Positions 1 through 11,253 of a stretch of 64,000 nucleotides of DNA are shown in pieces. The translations under genes were made by a program, and so were the position numbers. The notes beneath the pieces were generated by a model. It was not told where the DNA came from and did not search any database. It worked only from the letters and a program-made list of their open reading frames with translations. Numbering within the stretch: position 1 is the stretch's first letter; each line of letters starts with the position of its first letter. The stretch spans positions 2,356,001 to 2,420,000 of the forward strand of contig NC_135118.1 of assembly GCF_050908995.1 (NCBI RefSeq), in the 5' to 3' direction. This DNA comes from Andrena cerasifolii. Its lineage: Eukaryota > Arthropoda > Insecta > Hymenoptera > Andrenidae.

Positions 1-530
1 GGACGAACCGGTGCCTGGCTAACACCGGGAGCCACTAGGAGGTTGGAAAGCGCGGACGAACCGGTGCCTGGATAACACCGGGAGCCGTTAGGAGGTTGGA
101 AAGCGTGGACAAACCGGTGCCTGGCTAACACCGGGAGCCACTAGGAGGTTGGAAAGCGTGGACGAACCGGTGCCTGGCTAACACCGGGAGCCACTAGGAC
201 GGTGAATGTTCACTGACGAACCGGTGCCTGGCTAACACCGGGAGCCACTAGGAAGTTGGAAAGCGTGAACAAACCGGTGCCTGGCTAACACCGGGAGCCA
301 CTAGGAGGTTGGAAAACGTGGACGAACCGGTGCCTGGCTAACACTGGGAGCCACTAGGAGGTTGGAAAGCGTGGACGAACCGGTGCCTGGCTAACACCGG
401 GAGCCACTGGGAAGGGAAATGTTCACGGACGAACCGGTGCCTGGATAACACCGGGAGCCGTTAGGAGGTTGGAAAGCGTGGACAAACCGGTGCCTGGCTA
501 ACACCGGGAGCCACTAGGAAGTTGGAAAGT
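1..530. repeat. 53-bp satellite array, about 10 units
   Basis: About ten head-to-tail units of 53 bp, each starting near GACGAACCGGTGCCTGG and ending near AGGTTGGAAAGCGTG. Unit starts fall near 2, 55, 108, 161, 215, 268, 321, 374, 427 and 481. Units differ by point changes (GACAAACC for GACGAACC, GTTAGG for CTAGG). Two units carry a different tail with the motif AATGTTCAC. The array runs off the left edge, so its full length is unknown. It is far more GC-rich than the flanking DNA. Confidence 0.95.
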
Positions 531-1134
531 AATAAAAACTTGGTAGAAACTAATTTAAACGAATGAAAGTCGGTAATAGATTAATAGCACATTCGCCAAT
601 CTGCACTAGTGATATGAAACATTTTGTTTTAAGTCGACTTCATAGTTTTTTCTTATACAACGCCCGCTAATTCCTTAAAACCGAAGCTGAAAATCTGAGC
701 ACTGAATTGATTTATGGCCAATAAAGGAATGTCAAGTATAAAAAGTGACAGAGGAATCAGTGTTCGAACGGAGAACAAGAATACAATTGGAATTAGCAAA
801 GTTGATTTCACAATCTTTGCGTGAAGATGTTTTTAATGTTTTTCGTGAATTAAAGGTACAATTGGAATTAGCAAAGATTGGAATTAGCAAAGATGATTTC
901 ACAATCTTTGCGTGAGAACTTTTTTCATACATGAGTCATGTTTATGGGGGGGATTTCATCACTTTTTTCATAATTTGTGAATTTTTGTTGCGTTGATCTT
1001 ATCAAGCTAATGTACCGCCGGTCACTCTCTAGGAAATTTCACCACAAAGAAAACGTATATATGCGAGGAAAGAAATTTATTACTTAATAAATTATAAATA
1101 AATTTACAATATTAAGTTAATAAACTTTTCCGCC
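531..1134. other. AT-rich spacer with a short direct duplication
   Basis: No gene seen. A block of about 43 bp (AATTGGAATTAGCAAAG through ATCTTTGCGTGA) occurs at about 784-826 and again at about 874-916, with a partial third copy near 858. The minus-strand polyadenylation signal AATAAA at 1076-1081 could serve the RG-tail exon next to it. Confidence 0.5.
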
Positions 1135-1266
1135 TTAACGGCTTTCCTCCTGACCGCCACGGCCCCGACCACGACCACGGCCTCGGCCACGATACTGTGC
1201 GTGGATATTAACGTATGCGAATTTTACACGTTCGTTTACGTTAAACTCAGATATGTTTCTTTTTTT
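1135..1266 (-). CDS. Candidate last exon with an RG-rich C-terminal tail
   Basis: On the minus strand an open frame reads ISEFNVNERVKFAYVNIH, then AQY followed by five to six RG dipeptides, and ends GGQEESR with TAA at 1135-1137. A polyadenylation signal (AATAAA, 1076-1081) lies about 55 bp downstream of the stop. The GC-rich arginine/glycine codons stand out from the very AT-rich surroundings, as expected for a real coding tail. RG/RGG tails are typical of RNA-binding proteins. I do not recognise the parent protein, I see no clear splice acceptor (an A-run lies just upstream) and no upstream exon. It may be the last exon of a gene whose other exons are not visible, or a retrocopy fragment. 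Confidence 0.3.
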   Translation of the reverse strand, partial: KKRNISEFNVNERVKFAYVNIHAQYRGRGRGRGRGRGGQEESR

Positions 1267-2829
1267 TTTAATAAGTTTATTAAATATTTTCTAATTAATC
1301 CTACCTTTAACCCTGATTAAATATATAAATTATGTTATACGTGTGGTAATACGTATTCAGTGGATTGGTGGATTTTGTGTTAAATTCGAGTTCTCAGATA
1401 TGTAGCAAACATACAAGAAGCAAACAGAGGATCGAAGCTGAATAAAATCGTGTAAACCTATGATTTCTTTTCATTGAATGACAGCCAAGTGACATTTATA
1501 AATTATGCTTTCGAGGCGACACCTACTGGCGTCAAGTGGAGGAGGAAAACGTGACGTCATAACTCGTAATCCTAAAAGTATCATTTTTATAACTATTAAT
1601 TCAGAATAAATCTTATATCTTTTAGACAAATAGCTTGATACATTAAGTAAAACGACATATGGTTTCGGAAAAAAAAATGATTCGCTTAATCATGTAAAAA
1701 CACCGGCACTATGTCATAAAATAAGATAATAAGGCTAAAATAGCTCCGACGACCTGTCAATTTCGCTATCTTTCGTGTATAGAGACATGGTCGCTCAGTG
1801 TGCCTACGGGTAGAGGGGAAGGGGGATTTAGCTTCCAGACGCGACCGCGTCTGTTGATGACGATTAAAAATTAAAAAAAAAATCTCTATATCCCTCTATA
1901 TCCCTATATTCATTTATTTCTTCAGAATATGCGTTTGAAGAAGGGCCAGATTTTGGGGTGTTGAGGGTAACCCACCCCCTTAACCGTCCGCCGCACGAAG
2001 GTGGGTCAATTTTGACCCGCGTTCAATCTTCATCAGTAGACGGATTCATAGAATGTGATGAATGTTTACTATACAAAGTACCTAATCCATCTAAAACAGG
2101 CCACCTAATACCTTCTTCAGTTAGGACGACACAAGAAATGTTTCATTTGTAATTTAACTGGCCGATATAAAAGGGCAAATACACTGCAAGCGTATGTAAT
2201 CAAATTACATATGAAATAGCATTTGCATCGTTGCAACTGAAGAAGATATTTAGGTGGCCTGCTTCACCACCCGGTATATTTGTAGATACCATGCAATCGT
2301 TATGTCAAGTACGTTGTACGTAAATCCTGAAGATACATAACAAGTTGCATAGTTGTATTTAAACTGTATATTGTTTGCAAATAAGTGTCATAATTTTGTG
2401 AATAAATCGTACATTTGTATTTCACAAATACCTGTACTTTAATGTAGATATGTCTCGTCTTACCGTCGAGCCTTCCACCATCCGATGGTTAAGTGTGACT
2501 AAATCAAGTTCCCGCCCCTCGAAGAATGAAATTCGATTGAAATATTGGAACGTTACATTATCCCAAAGACCTTGTCGAATTTCAAATTTAGCCCGTTTGC
2601 ATTATACACGCGTATATATATCTAGTTTGCAGTTTGGGACAGTAGCAGGCACGTAGTCGGTTTACTGTTCCACTTTTCGGTAGCGCGAAATAATCTAGCG
2701 CGAACGAAATATGAGGCACGAGGACGAGAATGTTGGCTTTTCGTAACGTCATTACTGTGTCACCGACGGCGTCTAATTTTGTTTGTATTGTCGCGAATAT
2801 CGCGAATGCTCCCGCTGCTATTATTATTA
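1267..2829. other. Gene-free AT-rich stretch with a small inverted repeat
   Basis: No coding evidence. A perfect short palindrome GACGCGACCGCGTC sits near 1838. Inverted arms AGGCCACCTAAT..CTTCTTCAGTT occur at about 2097-2125 and 2236-2266. The same GGTGGCCTG motif recurs near 41765, so it is likely a dispersed repeat. Confidence 0.5.
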
Positions 2830-2833
2830 TTAA

Positions 2834-3127
2834 CCCTCCGTGGTCACGTCTGCTTATAATCACAAATTTGTCGCATGGGGTTCCCCGCACCCCAGCGTCA
2901 ATTTTCAGTTATAATTTTCGTATTTTTGAATGATTCAACTTTTGAGTGATAATTGTACATTTGTAATACCCATACAATCATGCTGTAATGGTCTAGTTGA
3001 AAACATAATTGTGCCCAATTTTTAAATTTTAATATTAAGGTTTAAATTCATTTTGAATTCGTTAAGCTGCGACATTAGAGTTGGAAAATTGCCTGAGGTG
3101 CGATACACCCCGTGTGATCACGGAGGG
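2834..3127. mobile_element. TTAA-flanked (piggyBac-like) MITE, 294 bp
   Basis: Termini CCCTCCGTGGTCAC and GTGATCACGGAGGG are inverted repeats directly flanked by TTAA (2830-2833 and 3128-3131). TTAA targets and CCCT-type ends are characteristic of piggyBac elements. There is no coding capacity. A longer relative lies at 7096-7849. Confidence 0.8.
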
Positions 3128-3243
3128 TTAAATGAAGTTGCAAACACTGTGAGACCCAAAATTAAAAAAAAAAATCGTTACAATATGTCCCACGTGGCAT
3201 TGGTAATACTATAGTATAGAATTTGATTTTTTGAACTTACAAT

Positions 3244-4529
3244 TAGAGATGTACCGACTAGGGTTTTGGCCGACTAGCAGACTAGCCGATTAATAGACCC
3301 CCAAGAAACCGAGTAATCGCCGATTACAAAAGTGGCTGGATAGTTGGCTTAAGGGGAGGTTCCGCTCTAAAAGTCGATTTTTTTATTTCGTTTATCGAAT
3401 GTGTTCAACCTTTTAGGAATGCTTATTTAAAAGGATTTGTTGAAATTCGTAATATTCCCGAAGTTATAGGTATTTGAGTAGCGGCAAATGCATGGGTAAC
3501 ACCCGGCCACTTGGCACTCACGTAATTTCCAAAAGTTATTATCCAATTCGACTGAAACTTTTTTTACTTTGAAGAATATACTTCTGGCTAGGGAGGATAC
3601 CAGAAAAAAATACAAAAAATTGAAAATTTGTAATTTTTAAAGACGTTGAAAGGATGAAAACTATAGGGAAAAAGTGATTTCAAACTTCAAGTGCCGTTAT
3701 TTTCTTAAAAAATGTCATTTTTGTTTTTTTCTGTTTTCCCCCTAGCCAGAAGTATATTCTTCAAAATAAAAAAAGTTTCAGTCGAATCGAGTAATAATAA
3801 CTTTTGGGGATCCAGGTCCCACCGATTTTGATCAATTGTTTGACGCTTTGACTTTAACGCCTCCCCAGTGCAGCCTGCAGTGATTACTTATAAAACAAAA
3901 AATACATTTCTATAATTTAAGACATCTTTAATGCAATGCAAAAAGTTCCATTAAATTATATACAGTAGTTTTCCTTTAATTAATTCCTAAGTATCACCTA
4001 TTTTGGGGGGCTCTAGACCGGAACCACCCCTTAAGGAGTTACGCACCCCTGAGACACTCAAACATAGACGAATTTTTTTGCAGCTGCTATGAGCTTGAAA
4101 ATTATTTCTCTACTTCTTATGCGCAGAGCATGTATTGGTACATATATTGTATAAATACTATACAGAAATATTAAAAAATGGCCGAGTTATTTGTTGTCCC
4201 GTGAAGCTCCTCCCCGTGAACGGTGTACCAAATCTCTCACAAAACTATTTGTCCGATTGATTTCAAACTTGGTACACATATTCTTAATGGTATTATCTAC
4301 AATGTAGCATATCATTTTCTTGGTGCGATAACCCATTCGTATATTATAAATGTATTAAGTTTGTTTTGTCAGGTGAAAAACAAATAATTTTCTTCACCTT
4401 GCTTTCATTTGTGAAATAATTTTTTTTTCTCAAATCCATATACTACATTGTAGGTATTTTATTAAGGAACACTAAAATCATCATGTTTTTCATTTCAGAT
4501 GAAGTCGGCAACTAGTCGGTACATCTCTA
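3244..4529. mobile_element. hAT-like non-autonomous element, 1286 bp
   Basis: An 18-bp perfect terminal inverted repeat, TAGAGATGTACCGACTAG, lies at both ends and is flanked by the exact 8-bp duplication CTTACAAT (3236-3243 and 4530-4537), the hAT signature. No transposase is seen. It carries a nested TTAA element at 3353-4030. Confidence 0.9.
3353..4030. mobile_element. TTAA-flanked element (GGGGAGGTTCCG family), nested
   Basis: Ends GGGGAGGTTCCG and CGGAACCACCCC are flanked by TTAA on both sides (3349-3352 and 4031-4034). Internal blocks match the copy at 21950-22681, including CTAGCCAGAAGTATATTCTT and its inverse. It is inserted inside the hAT-like element 3244-4529. There is no ORF of note. 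Confidence 0.85.
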
Positions 4530-4916
4530 CTTACAATGTTTTCTACAAGGACTCTTCAAATATCGTAGTCCTTAGGCAAATAAGAAGACGGGTGGTCATT
4601 AGGAACATGGTTATTAATTAATCATTTAACTACGCACGAGCGCGATTGCGCACCTTGCTTGTTTCACCAAAATTGCGGCAAACGTGATATCGCTGCGTGA
4701 ATAACAAATGACTCACTTTTTACTCGTTGTTATGTGTGCTAACCATGGACGTAAGAATTAAATGGACGGAGCACAAAGTCTCAACGTGGACGAGGGGGGT
4801 CGAGCCAGTCGATCGGGAGGAGAGGAGTCGTGGTGGGCGGCTTGTGATTGGCTGAGTAGTACGCATGCGTCGCGCTTTATTTGAAACGGAATGCTTATAT
4901 AGGGTGTATTAAAATA

Positions 4917-5570
4917 CAGTGGCGGACAAAAGAAATTTTGCAACTTTTAAAATCGCATAACTTTCTTAGAATTGGTCCAAACGACATGAGCTTTTCTTCG
5001 AGAAGCTAGAAGTTTGCTAAATCACGTGTTTCGTCGTTTGGAAAAAAAAATGCATTTGGTCGGAATAGCAAGAAAAATAGTAAAGGTTGTTTTTTAAACT
5101 TTTTTTTGTTGAGCCTGTAATGAAAATTCAAAAACCCGTTTATAGATTGAAGTAAGTTGTATACGTGTCTAAAATTTCACGAAGATCGGTTAACGTTGCT
5201 CTGAGCTATAAACGTTTAAAGATCGCAGAATAAGGTCGAGAATCGCGGAAATTCCCGAAATTAGCAATTTTCGACCTTATTCTGCGATCTTTAAAGGTTT
5301 GTAGCTCAGAGCAACGTTAATCGATTTTAATGAAATTTTTGGCATGTATACAACTTACTCCAATCTGCAAACGGGTTTTTTGAATTTTCATTACAGGCTC
5401 AAAAAAAGTTTATAAAACAACCTTTACTATTTTAGTTGCTATTCGGATCAATTGCATTTTTTTCAAAACGACGAAACACGTCACTTAGAAAACTAATCCG
5501 TCTAGCTTCTTAAGAAAAACTCATGTCGTTTGGACCACTTCTAAAAAAGTTATGCGATTTTAAAAGTTGT
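4917..5570. repeat. Mariner-like palindrome (GCATAACTTT family), right end damaged
   Basis: A foldback of about 650 bp. The left arm starts TA|CAGTGGCGGACAAAAGAAA and carries AAAATCGCATAACTTT; the right arm mirrors it down to AAGTTGTAAAC. The expected terminal CACTG and TA are missing at the right and replaced by TA-rich simple sequence. Relatives lie at 12561-13118, 40464-41558 and 52852-54993. Confidence 0.8.
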
Positions 5571-5908
5571 AAACTATACATATATATGTATACTTATATA
5601 TTACTTATATATATCTACTTACATATTAGCCCCTGAATTGACAAGTGGCATAAGTTTTACCAAGTCTTAAGACAGCAAAATATAATGTTACAATTACGTA
5701 TTAACGTTTCAAACTCAACGACAAACTTAACCATAAAAAAATATAAAAAAGACATATACCTCTTATTAATGACATGTCACTTTCATTAACCAATCACCGA
5801 TCGTCCACCACCGCATGCGCAGTATCGTGCACCCCTCCCCACCCTTACTTTCACGAGCTTAGGCCCCGCAGCTTTGTGCTCCGTCCATTTAATTCTTAGA
5901 TCCACGGT

Positions 5909-6137
5909 CAGAGTTGGGCAAAATGTAATCTAATTACAAATTGCAAATTACGATTAAACTGTAATTGTGTAATTAATTACACATTATTTTCTGTAATCGT
6001 TCATTCAGGTAGTTGACCACTTGGTTTTGTCAACTATCTAAACGAACGATTACAGAAAATAATGTGTAATCAATTACACAATTACAGTTTAATCGAAATT
6101 TACAATTTGTAATTAGATTACACTTTGCCCAACTCTG
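5909..6137. mobile_element. hAT MITE with CAGAGTTGGGCAAA ends, 229 bp
   Basis: A near-perfect palindrome with termini CAGAGTTGGGCAAA / TTTGCCCAACTCTG, flanked by the exact 8-bp duplication TCCACGGT (5901-5908 and 6138-6145). It is inserted into the terminal repeat of the larger hAT-like element, so it is the younger insertion. The same terminus is seen at 33726-33950 and 47270-48669. Confidence 0.92.
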
Positions 6138-6151
6138 TCCACGGTGCTAAC

Positions 6152-7091
6152 ACAGTCGTTGGTTAATTTTAAGACTTTAAGTGGCGTAAGGTCTGGAAAA
6201 ATGCCCCTTCAAATCGGTCAGCCATTCCCCATCGCTACTGCCGAAATAATATTGTCCAGGTCGTCCCGCGCTTTAAGCACATGTCGACGTTAACTTCCTC
6301 AGGGACGATTTTTAAAAACAACGTCAAAATATTTTTGCGCCACGAAATCTCAAGTGGAATAAAATATCAGTTTTACCAAAACGGCGGGATTGCTGTTTTT
6401 CTTGTTAGGAAATTTGATAGTGAATAGAAAATTCATCGGCGTGAATACACGACGACATCAGTTAAGATATTGCTGTTATTTTCGGAAAACGCGTTCAATT
6501 TTGAGTGTACACAGAATGGGTGCGGACGCGTCGTACAACCAAGCATGGGGTGATTCTGTGCGCAAAAAGAAATCGAAAATGTGCAATGAAATATTTTGGT
6601 ACGAGCTTCCATTTTAAAATATATCGAATTTGAAAATCCGTCTGGTACTTGCACAGGATTAAACATCAGGAGAATTTATTACTAAAAATAATATATATGC
6701 GTTGTGAAATAAATTGTAGAATAACATTGTCAGATCGGACGATCTGGGGACACCCAGTATAGAACAGAATATCGAGCGGAAGTTCATGAACGTTCACGGT
6801 CATAAGAGGAGAAAGAGAAAGAATAAAGTATCGATAAACACGGTACATGGCACAGGTAACGCGGGGACATCGAACTTTTACTTTTAAATGAATACTGCAG
6901 CTGCGTGACTACCAAGAGAAATGTCTGCAGCGAAAAATCGATCGAATGGAATATCGTTGGTTCTATAGAACAGAAATGTAAAAAAAAGCCTCCGCCATAC
7001 GTGTTTCCATACAGTAGAAATACAATTTCCAGATATTCCAAGACTTTCCGAAATCGATCTTACAATATTTTTTAAATATAAAATGCAGATA
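6152..7091. other. No gene or repeat recognised
   Basis: Moderately AT-rich unique-looking sequence. Short open frames are present on both strands but none shows family resemblance, splice context or composition typical of coding DNA. Confidence 0.5.
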
Positions 7092-7095
7092 TTAA

Positions 7096-7849
7096 CCCTT
7101 CGTGGTCACACGGGGTGCATTGTACCCCAAGAATAATTTTCGAGTTAAAATGTCGTGTCTTTACGACTTCCAAAGGGGATTTATCGCAAGAAAAAAAAAT
7201 ATAAAAAAATTAAAAAATCGCTTTTTTCCCACAACCGTGGAAAATTTCAGGTTTCGCGTGAAACCACGAATTTTAGAAAACATTATTAATATTTTTGTTT
7301 CTTACTTTTTTCTAATTGCTTAAACAATTGATAAAACATTTACCATTTAATAAATCTAATTAAAATAAGTAACTTTTGTCTTGAAATTTCTTTTCTATCT
7401 CTTACAGATTGCGAGTTAGAAAATAAAATCGAAAAACAGCCGAATCTTCAGGGGTTAATTCCACCCCCTTAGTGTGATTTTGGGCAGCAAATAAAAAATT
7501 GCGTTGTAATCAGGAGAAAATTCACTACATATCCACAAAGTTTCAGAATTTTTTGAATTTTCGGGTTCGGGATCATCCCTTGTCAGTACAATAAAAAAGA
7601 GACACTATACATATGTAACTGCGTAAAACAAACGTTTTGGAAATGTTTGTGGAAGAGGGGAGAAGGTGTGTTACTTTCATGACGCCGTTACGTTTGTCCC
7701 CACTCTCCCCTAAGTATTACGAACGTACAATTATCACTGAAATTTAAAAGATTGAAAAATACGAAAATGGTAACTCAAAAAATGACGCTGGGGTACAGTG
7801 AACGCCGTGTGACCAACTTGTGATTATAAGAAGCTGTGGCCACGAAGGG
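7096..7849. mobile_element. TTAA-flanked (piggyBac-like) element, 754 bp
   Basis: Left TTAA|CCCTTCGTGGTCACACGG and right GTGGCCACGAAGGG|TTAT (the second TTAA has one change). The subterminal CTTATAATCACAA is shared in inverse with the 2834-3127 MITE, so they are one family. The right half of a CAAGGG-type element is nested inside (about 7320-7575). Confidence 0.75.
7320..7575. mobile_element. Truncated CAAGGG-family (PIF/Harbinger-like) fragment
   Basis: It ends GGGTTCGGGATCATCCCTTG and carries AGGGGTTAATTCCACCCCC and TGTAATCAGGAGAAAAT, matching the right half of the complete copies at 35126-35530 and 40570-40986. The left terminus is missing. Confidence 0.65.
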
Positions 7850-7853
7850 TTAT

Positions 7854-8736
7854 CAATGAACATAAGAAAGGTCAAAATTAAACACAATTTGGTTAACTCC
7901 CTGTCTATGACGCCGTGCAACTTTTTGGAAATATTTATTATCCGTTTTATATCGCAGGTGTTAATTCACAAAAGTTGCATATTCAACTATTGTATCATAG
8001 AAATTACAAACCTTTGTTTTGCAATAAAATGTTTGTGAAATGAAATTGAAATGAACCTGTTAATTTCCATAGAATCTTTGTCTACTATATCAATGTCTTA
8101 CCAATATTCTAAAGATTTTGATCATAGAGGTTTCATGATTTGGATCCAAGATGGATTCACACCCGTTTTTCGTTTCAAATATTTCAATTTAACTCGGCGG
8201 AAGGCGCTACTGGGGAAAATTTACCACAGAGGCGCTAGTTGCGAAAATATGAAGACTGTTTGAGTTTTTGTTACAATTTTTTAAAGAACTTTAATAAAGA
8301 TTTTAAGATATTTCGTAAATTTTCTTTGATTCTTAAAACACTGTACTTTAACATAAAAATTACAAAGTTAAAAAAAAAGATATTCTGAAACCGTGGTATT
8401 TTACGTTTCAATTTTGGGTATTTTTGACCCGGTAGCGACAACCTGTGCTACAATATGGGGTGCGCCTCCCGCCGGGTTAAAAGACTTGAGACAATTTTGA
8501 AATTAATTCAATATGATAATTCAAATACAAGTTATTGCTAATTTACTACATGAAAAAAGTGATTTTTTTTAAATTGTCTCAAGCCTCTGTGTTTAAAGAT
8601 CATTCGGTTAAAACGGCCAAAATAAAAAAGTGGTTCATTCTATTAAATTAAGCTTAATATTTTATTCTCATTTTAAGCAAATAGGCACCTGTAGGTTGCC
8701 GGCCTCTAAAATTTGCCGCCCAAGGCTGCAACTTAC
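7854..8736. other. Gene-free stretch
   Basis: AT-rich. It contains a GACCCGG..CCGGGTT pair near 8427-8480 that might be remnants of a TTAA element end. No coding support. Confidence 0.4.
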
Positions 8737-8739
8737 TTA

Positions 8740-9455
8740 CAAGGGATGTTCGGTTACCCGAACATTCCGATTTTTTTTTAAACTGTGGAGGTTTGTAGGG
8801 GACCTCGATAAAAGTATCAGACAATTTTTTGTTTGTCCCCGTTTTCGGATCTTCAGGGTGAAAACACCCCTTAACGGTTAATGTGTGATTTCCTACTTTC
8901 CTGTTTATCGTGAAAACTGTAATAGGTATAAAAAAATTGTTACACTGAAAACTTAACTGTTTAAAATTTGTTTTAAATTGTTTAAAATTTGTTTTAAATT
9001 GTTTAAAAATTGTTTTAAATTGTTTAAAAATTGTTTTAAATTGTTTAAAAATTGTTTTAAATTGTTTAAAAATTGTTTTAAATTGTTTAAAATTTGTTTT
9101 AAATTGTTTAAAAATTGTTTTAAATTGTTTAAAATTTGTTGTAAATTGTTTATAATTTGTAATTTAAACAGTAAACTGTTCCCCACTACAAGTTTTTAGC
9201 GATTCGACTACATAGTTTTATACAGCATAAAAAACCATTAAAGTTTCTTTATAACATTTTTTTATATCCACTGTGGTTTTCAAGAACTACTGGAGAATAG
9301 GAAAATGGACATTACCATTTAGGAGGTGTTTTCACTCTGAAGAACCGAAATTGGGCACAAACGAAAAATTCCCAGATACGTACTTCTATCAAGGTCCTCT
9401 ACAAATCTGCACAGTTTCAACAAAATCGGGTTGTTCGGGTAACCGAAATATATAT
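8740..9455. repeat. Inverted-repeat element with a tandem core
   Basis: The left arm starts TTA|CAAGGGATGTTCGG and runs through GGTTACCCGAAC, TTTGTAGGGGACCTCGATA and a GGGTGAAAACACC block. The right arm (about 9310-9455) mirrors these with GGTGTTTTCACTCTG, CAAGGTCCTCTACAAA and GTTCGGGTAACCGAA. The CAAGGG start preceded by TTA fits the CAAGGG family seen elsewhere in the window. The loop is the 21-bp tandem array. Confidence 0.65.
8956..9165. repeat. 21-bp tandem repeat, about 10 copies
   Basis: Consensus unit GTTTAAAAATTGTTTTAAATT, repeated about ten times with T/A substitutions. Because 21 is divisible by 3 it stays open on both strands and yields leucine/asparagine- or phenylalanine/lysine-rich peptides. 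These are composition artefacts, not genes. Confidence 0.9.
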
Positions 9456-9459
9456 TTTT

Positions 9460-10334
9460 ATAGAAGAATTCTAAACAAGTCGGACGTTGATAGAAATATG
9501 TTTCGTCATTAGAGGACTTTAAAAATATATTTTTTACTTTGCATATTTTGCATATGCTGCTTATTTCTAGCATATACATGAGCTTACTTAAACATTAGCT
9601 CGTGTATAGTAACGGCCACGATATCAAGGCGATTAGCAAGGTCGTATTTACCGTAATAAACATCATACTTGCATAAACTTCCGCAATCAAGTAACGAGGA
9701 GTCAGTTGTTTTATTCACAGGTGCTACAAAGCCCTTATCAGTGAGATACCTTAGTGACTAACGATTGTTAGCTGAAAGTAGGTCATCCAACAGTTGTTGG
9801 ATGCCATATTCAACAGATGTCATTCAAAATCTTGACAGTCTGATAATTTATATTCTAACCGGGCGAAGCTGGTTAACACAGCTAGTCTAATTACAAATAT
9901 CCCAGAACAAAAGATTGATGATTATAGAAAGTTAAATATTAAATGTTGGAAAACTATGATAACCATAATGTCCATTAAAAATTGCACAAATTTTAGGAAA
10001 GTTTTAAGCGAAAAAGTGCTCATTTTAGAGCGTCGAAAATTAATTCATCTTTCAATGCCAAAAACCTATTGAAAAAAAATTGCAAAATATTGCTGGTATC
10101 TTTTAAAAGTTCATTTGCAATTATTTTTATGAAAAAAATCTCTCTTTATTAAAGAAACCCCCATTAGGGAGATCTGCACTTTGGTTTCAGGATCATTTAG
10201 TACCTTTTTCGTGTTTCCATCCAATACAGTAGTGAGTAGGAAATCGATTAATCGGGTTTTGTTCATGCGGGGTAGCGGTTATCCATGGTCTCGATTTTAT
10301 TAACAACATACGATATAAACATATTGTATATAAT
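9460..10334. other. No gene recognised
   Basis: AT-rich sequence. A small hairpin CATCCAACAGTTGTTGGATG lies near 9785. No coding support. Confidence 0.45.
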
Positions 10335-10342
10335 CTTATTTT

Positions 10343-10819
10343 CAGGGCTCGAATGAAACCGTTAACTTTTATAAATAAAAGTTATTTATCGACCTGTTAA
10401 CTTTTAAATTATTTCTTTTCTGTTTTAAGTTAACTTTGTACATTAACATTTTAACTCTGCTGTAAGAGTTTATTTTATGTCCGATTAATAAAAGTTCTGG
10501 ATGATATACTTTTGAACAAATATTCAAGGATAAAATATAGAAGTTAGGAATATTTTTTTATTCTAATTATAAAGTTGCGACTATGCTCGTCGCAACTTTA
10601 ACTTTTTCAGACCAGAATAAATGTTCCTGTTTCACTAGAACTTTTTTCTACTTTCAAGGAAATAAAAGTGTCATATTTACAGAAAAATGTATGGAACAAC
10701 AATTTCAATCAACACACTGTATTTTATAACAGTTTTCTCGGAACAAAAAAGACAATAGTTGTAAAATTACAGTTATTTAATAATTAATTGAAAATTTTAA
10801 CAGTTTCATTCGACACCTG
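10343..10819. mobile_element. hAT-like MITE, 477 bp
   Basis: Ends CAGGGCTCGAATGAAAC and, inverted, CAGGTGTCGAATGAAAC. The flanks CTTATTTT (10335-10342) and CTTATTTC (10820-10827) match at 7 of 8 positions. No ORF. Confidence 0.8.
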
Positions 10820-11253
10820 CTTATTTCGTACAGAAAATTCGTGTTTACTTTTAATCGCCCACGCCAGTTTGAGAAACGGTGTTTCAAGAAAACGCGTAAG
10901 TATTTCCCCTCAAATCTGAGCGCAGATCGCATGAGCTGCTTTGCTTCTTAACGATATAGGGTAAAGGCAGGTAATATGGAACTCCGTAAAATTTCGATAA
11001 AGAAATCACAAACTGTTCAGGCAATCGTGTATACTAAGTAAGTAGATCCCTAGACACAATAGACGATGCTACTGCATCAGTCGGGCATCCATCATTCAAA
11101 GGGAAACGTTTATATTTTTCGTGGGGTGTAAAAGTTTCTGAAAAGTGCATGAAACAGTTAAATGTTGTAGCGAAGGTATGTTACAAAGTATTATTTTGAC
11201 ATAATTTATCATTAATTATGCGTGTTCTCGATTACACAGTTCGACAGCCATCT

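Larger units (their letters stand above)
4744..6143. mobile_element. hAT-like element with GC-rich ends, 1.4 kb, carrying two nested elements
   Basis: Left end CATGGACGTAAGAATTAAAT and right end (reverse complement) CGTGGATCTAAGAATTAAAT are flanked by the exact 8-bp repeat GTGCTAAC (4736-4743 and 6144-6151). The subterminal GGACGGAGCACAAAG is also inverted. The body holds a TA-flanked palindrome (4917-5570) and a small hAT MITE (5909-6137) that landed inside the right terminal repeat. Confidence 0.75.

Noticed and set aside
8953..9199. Open frames on both strands encoding NLKQFLN- or FKLFKN-type repeats
   Set aside because: They are translations of the 21-bp A/T tandem array; unit length divisible by 3 keeps all frames open.
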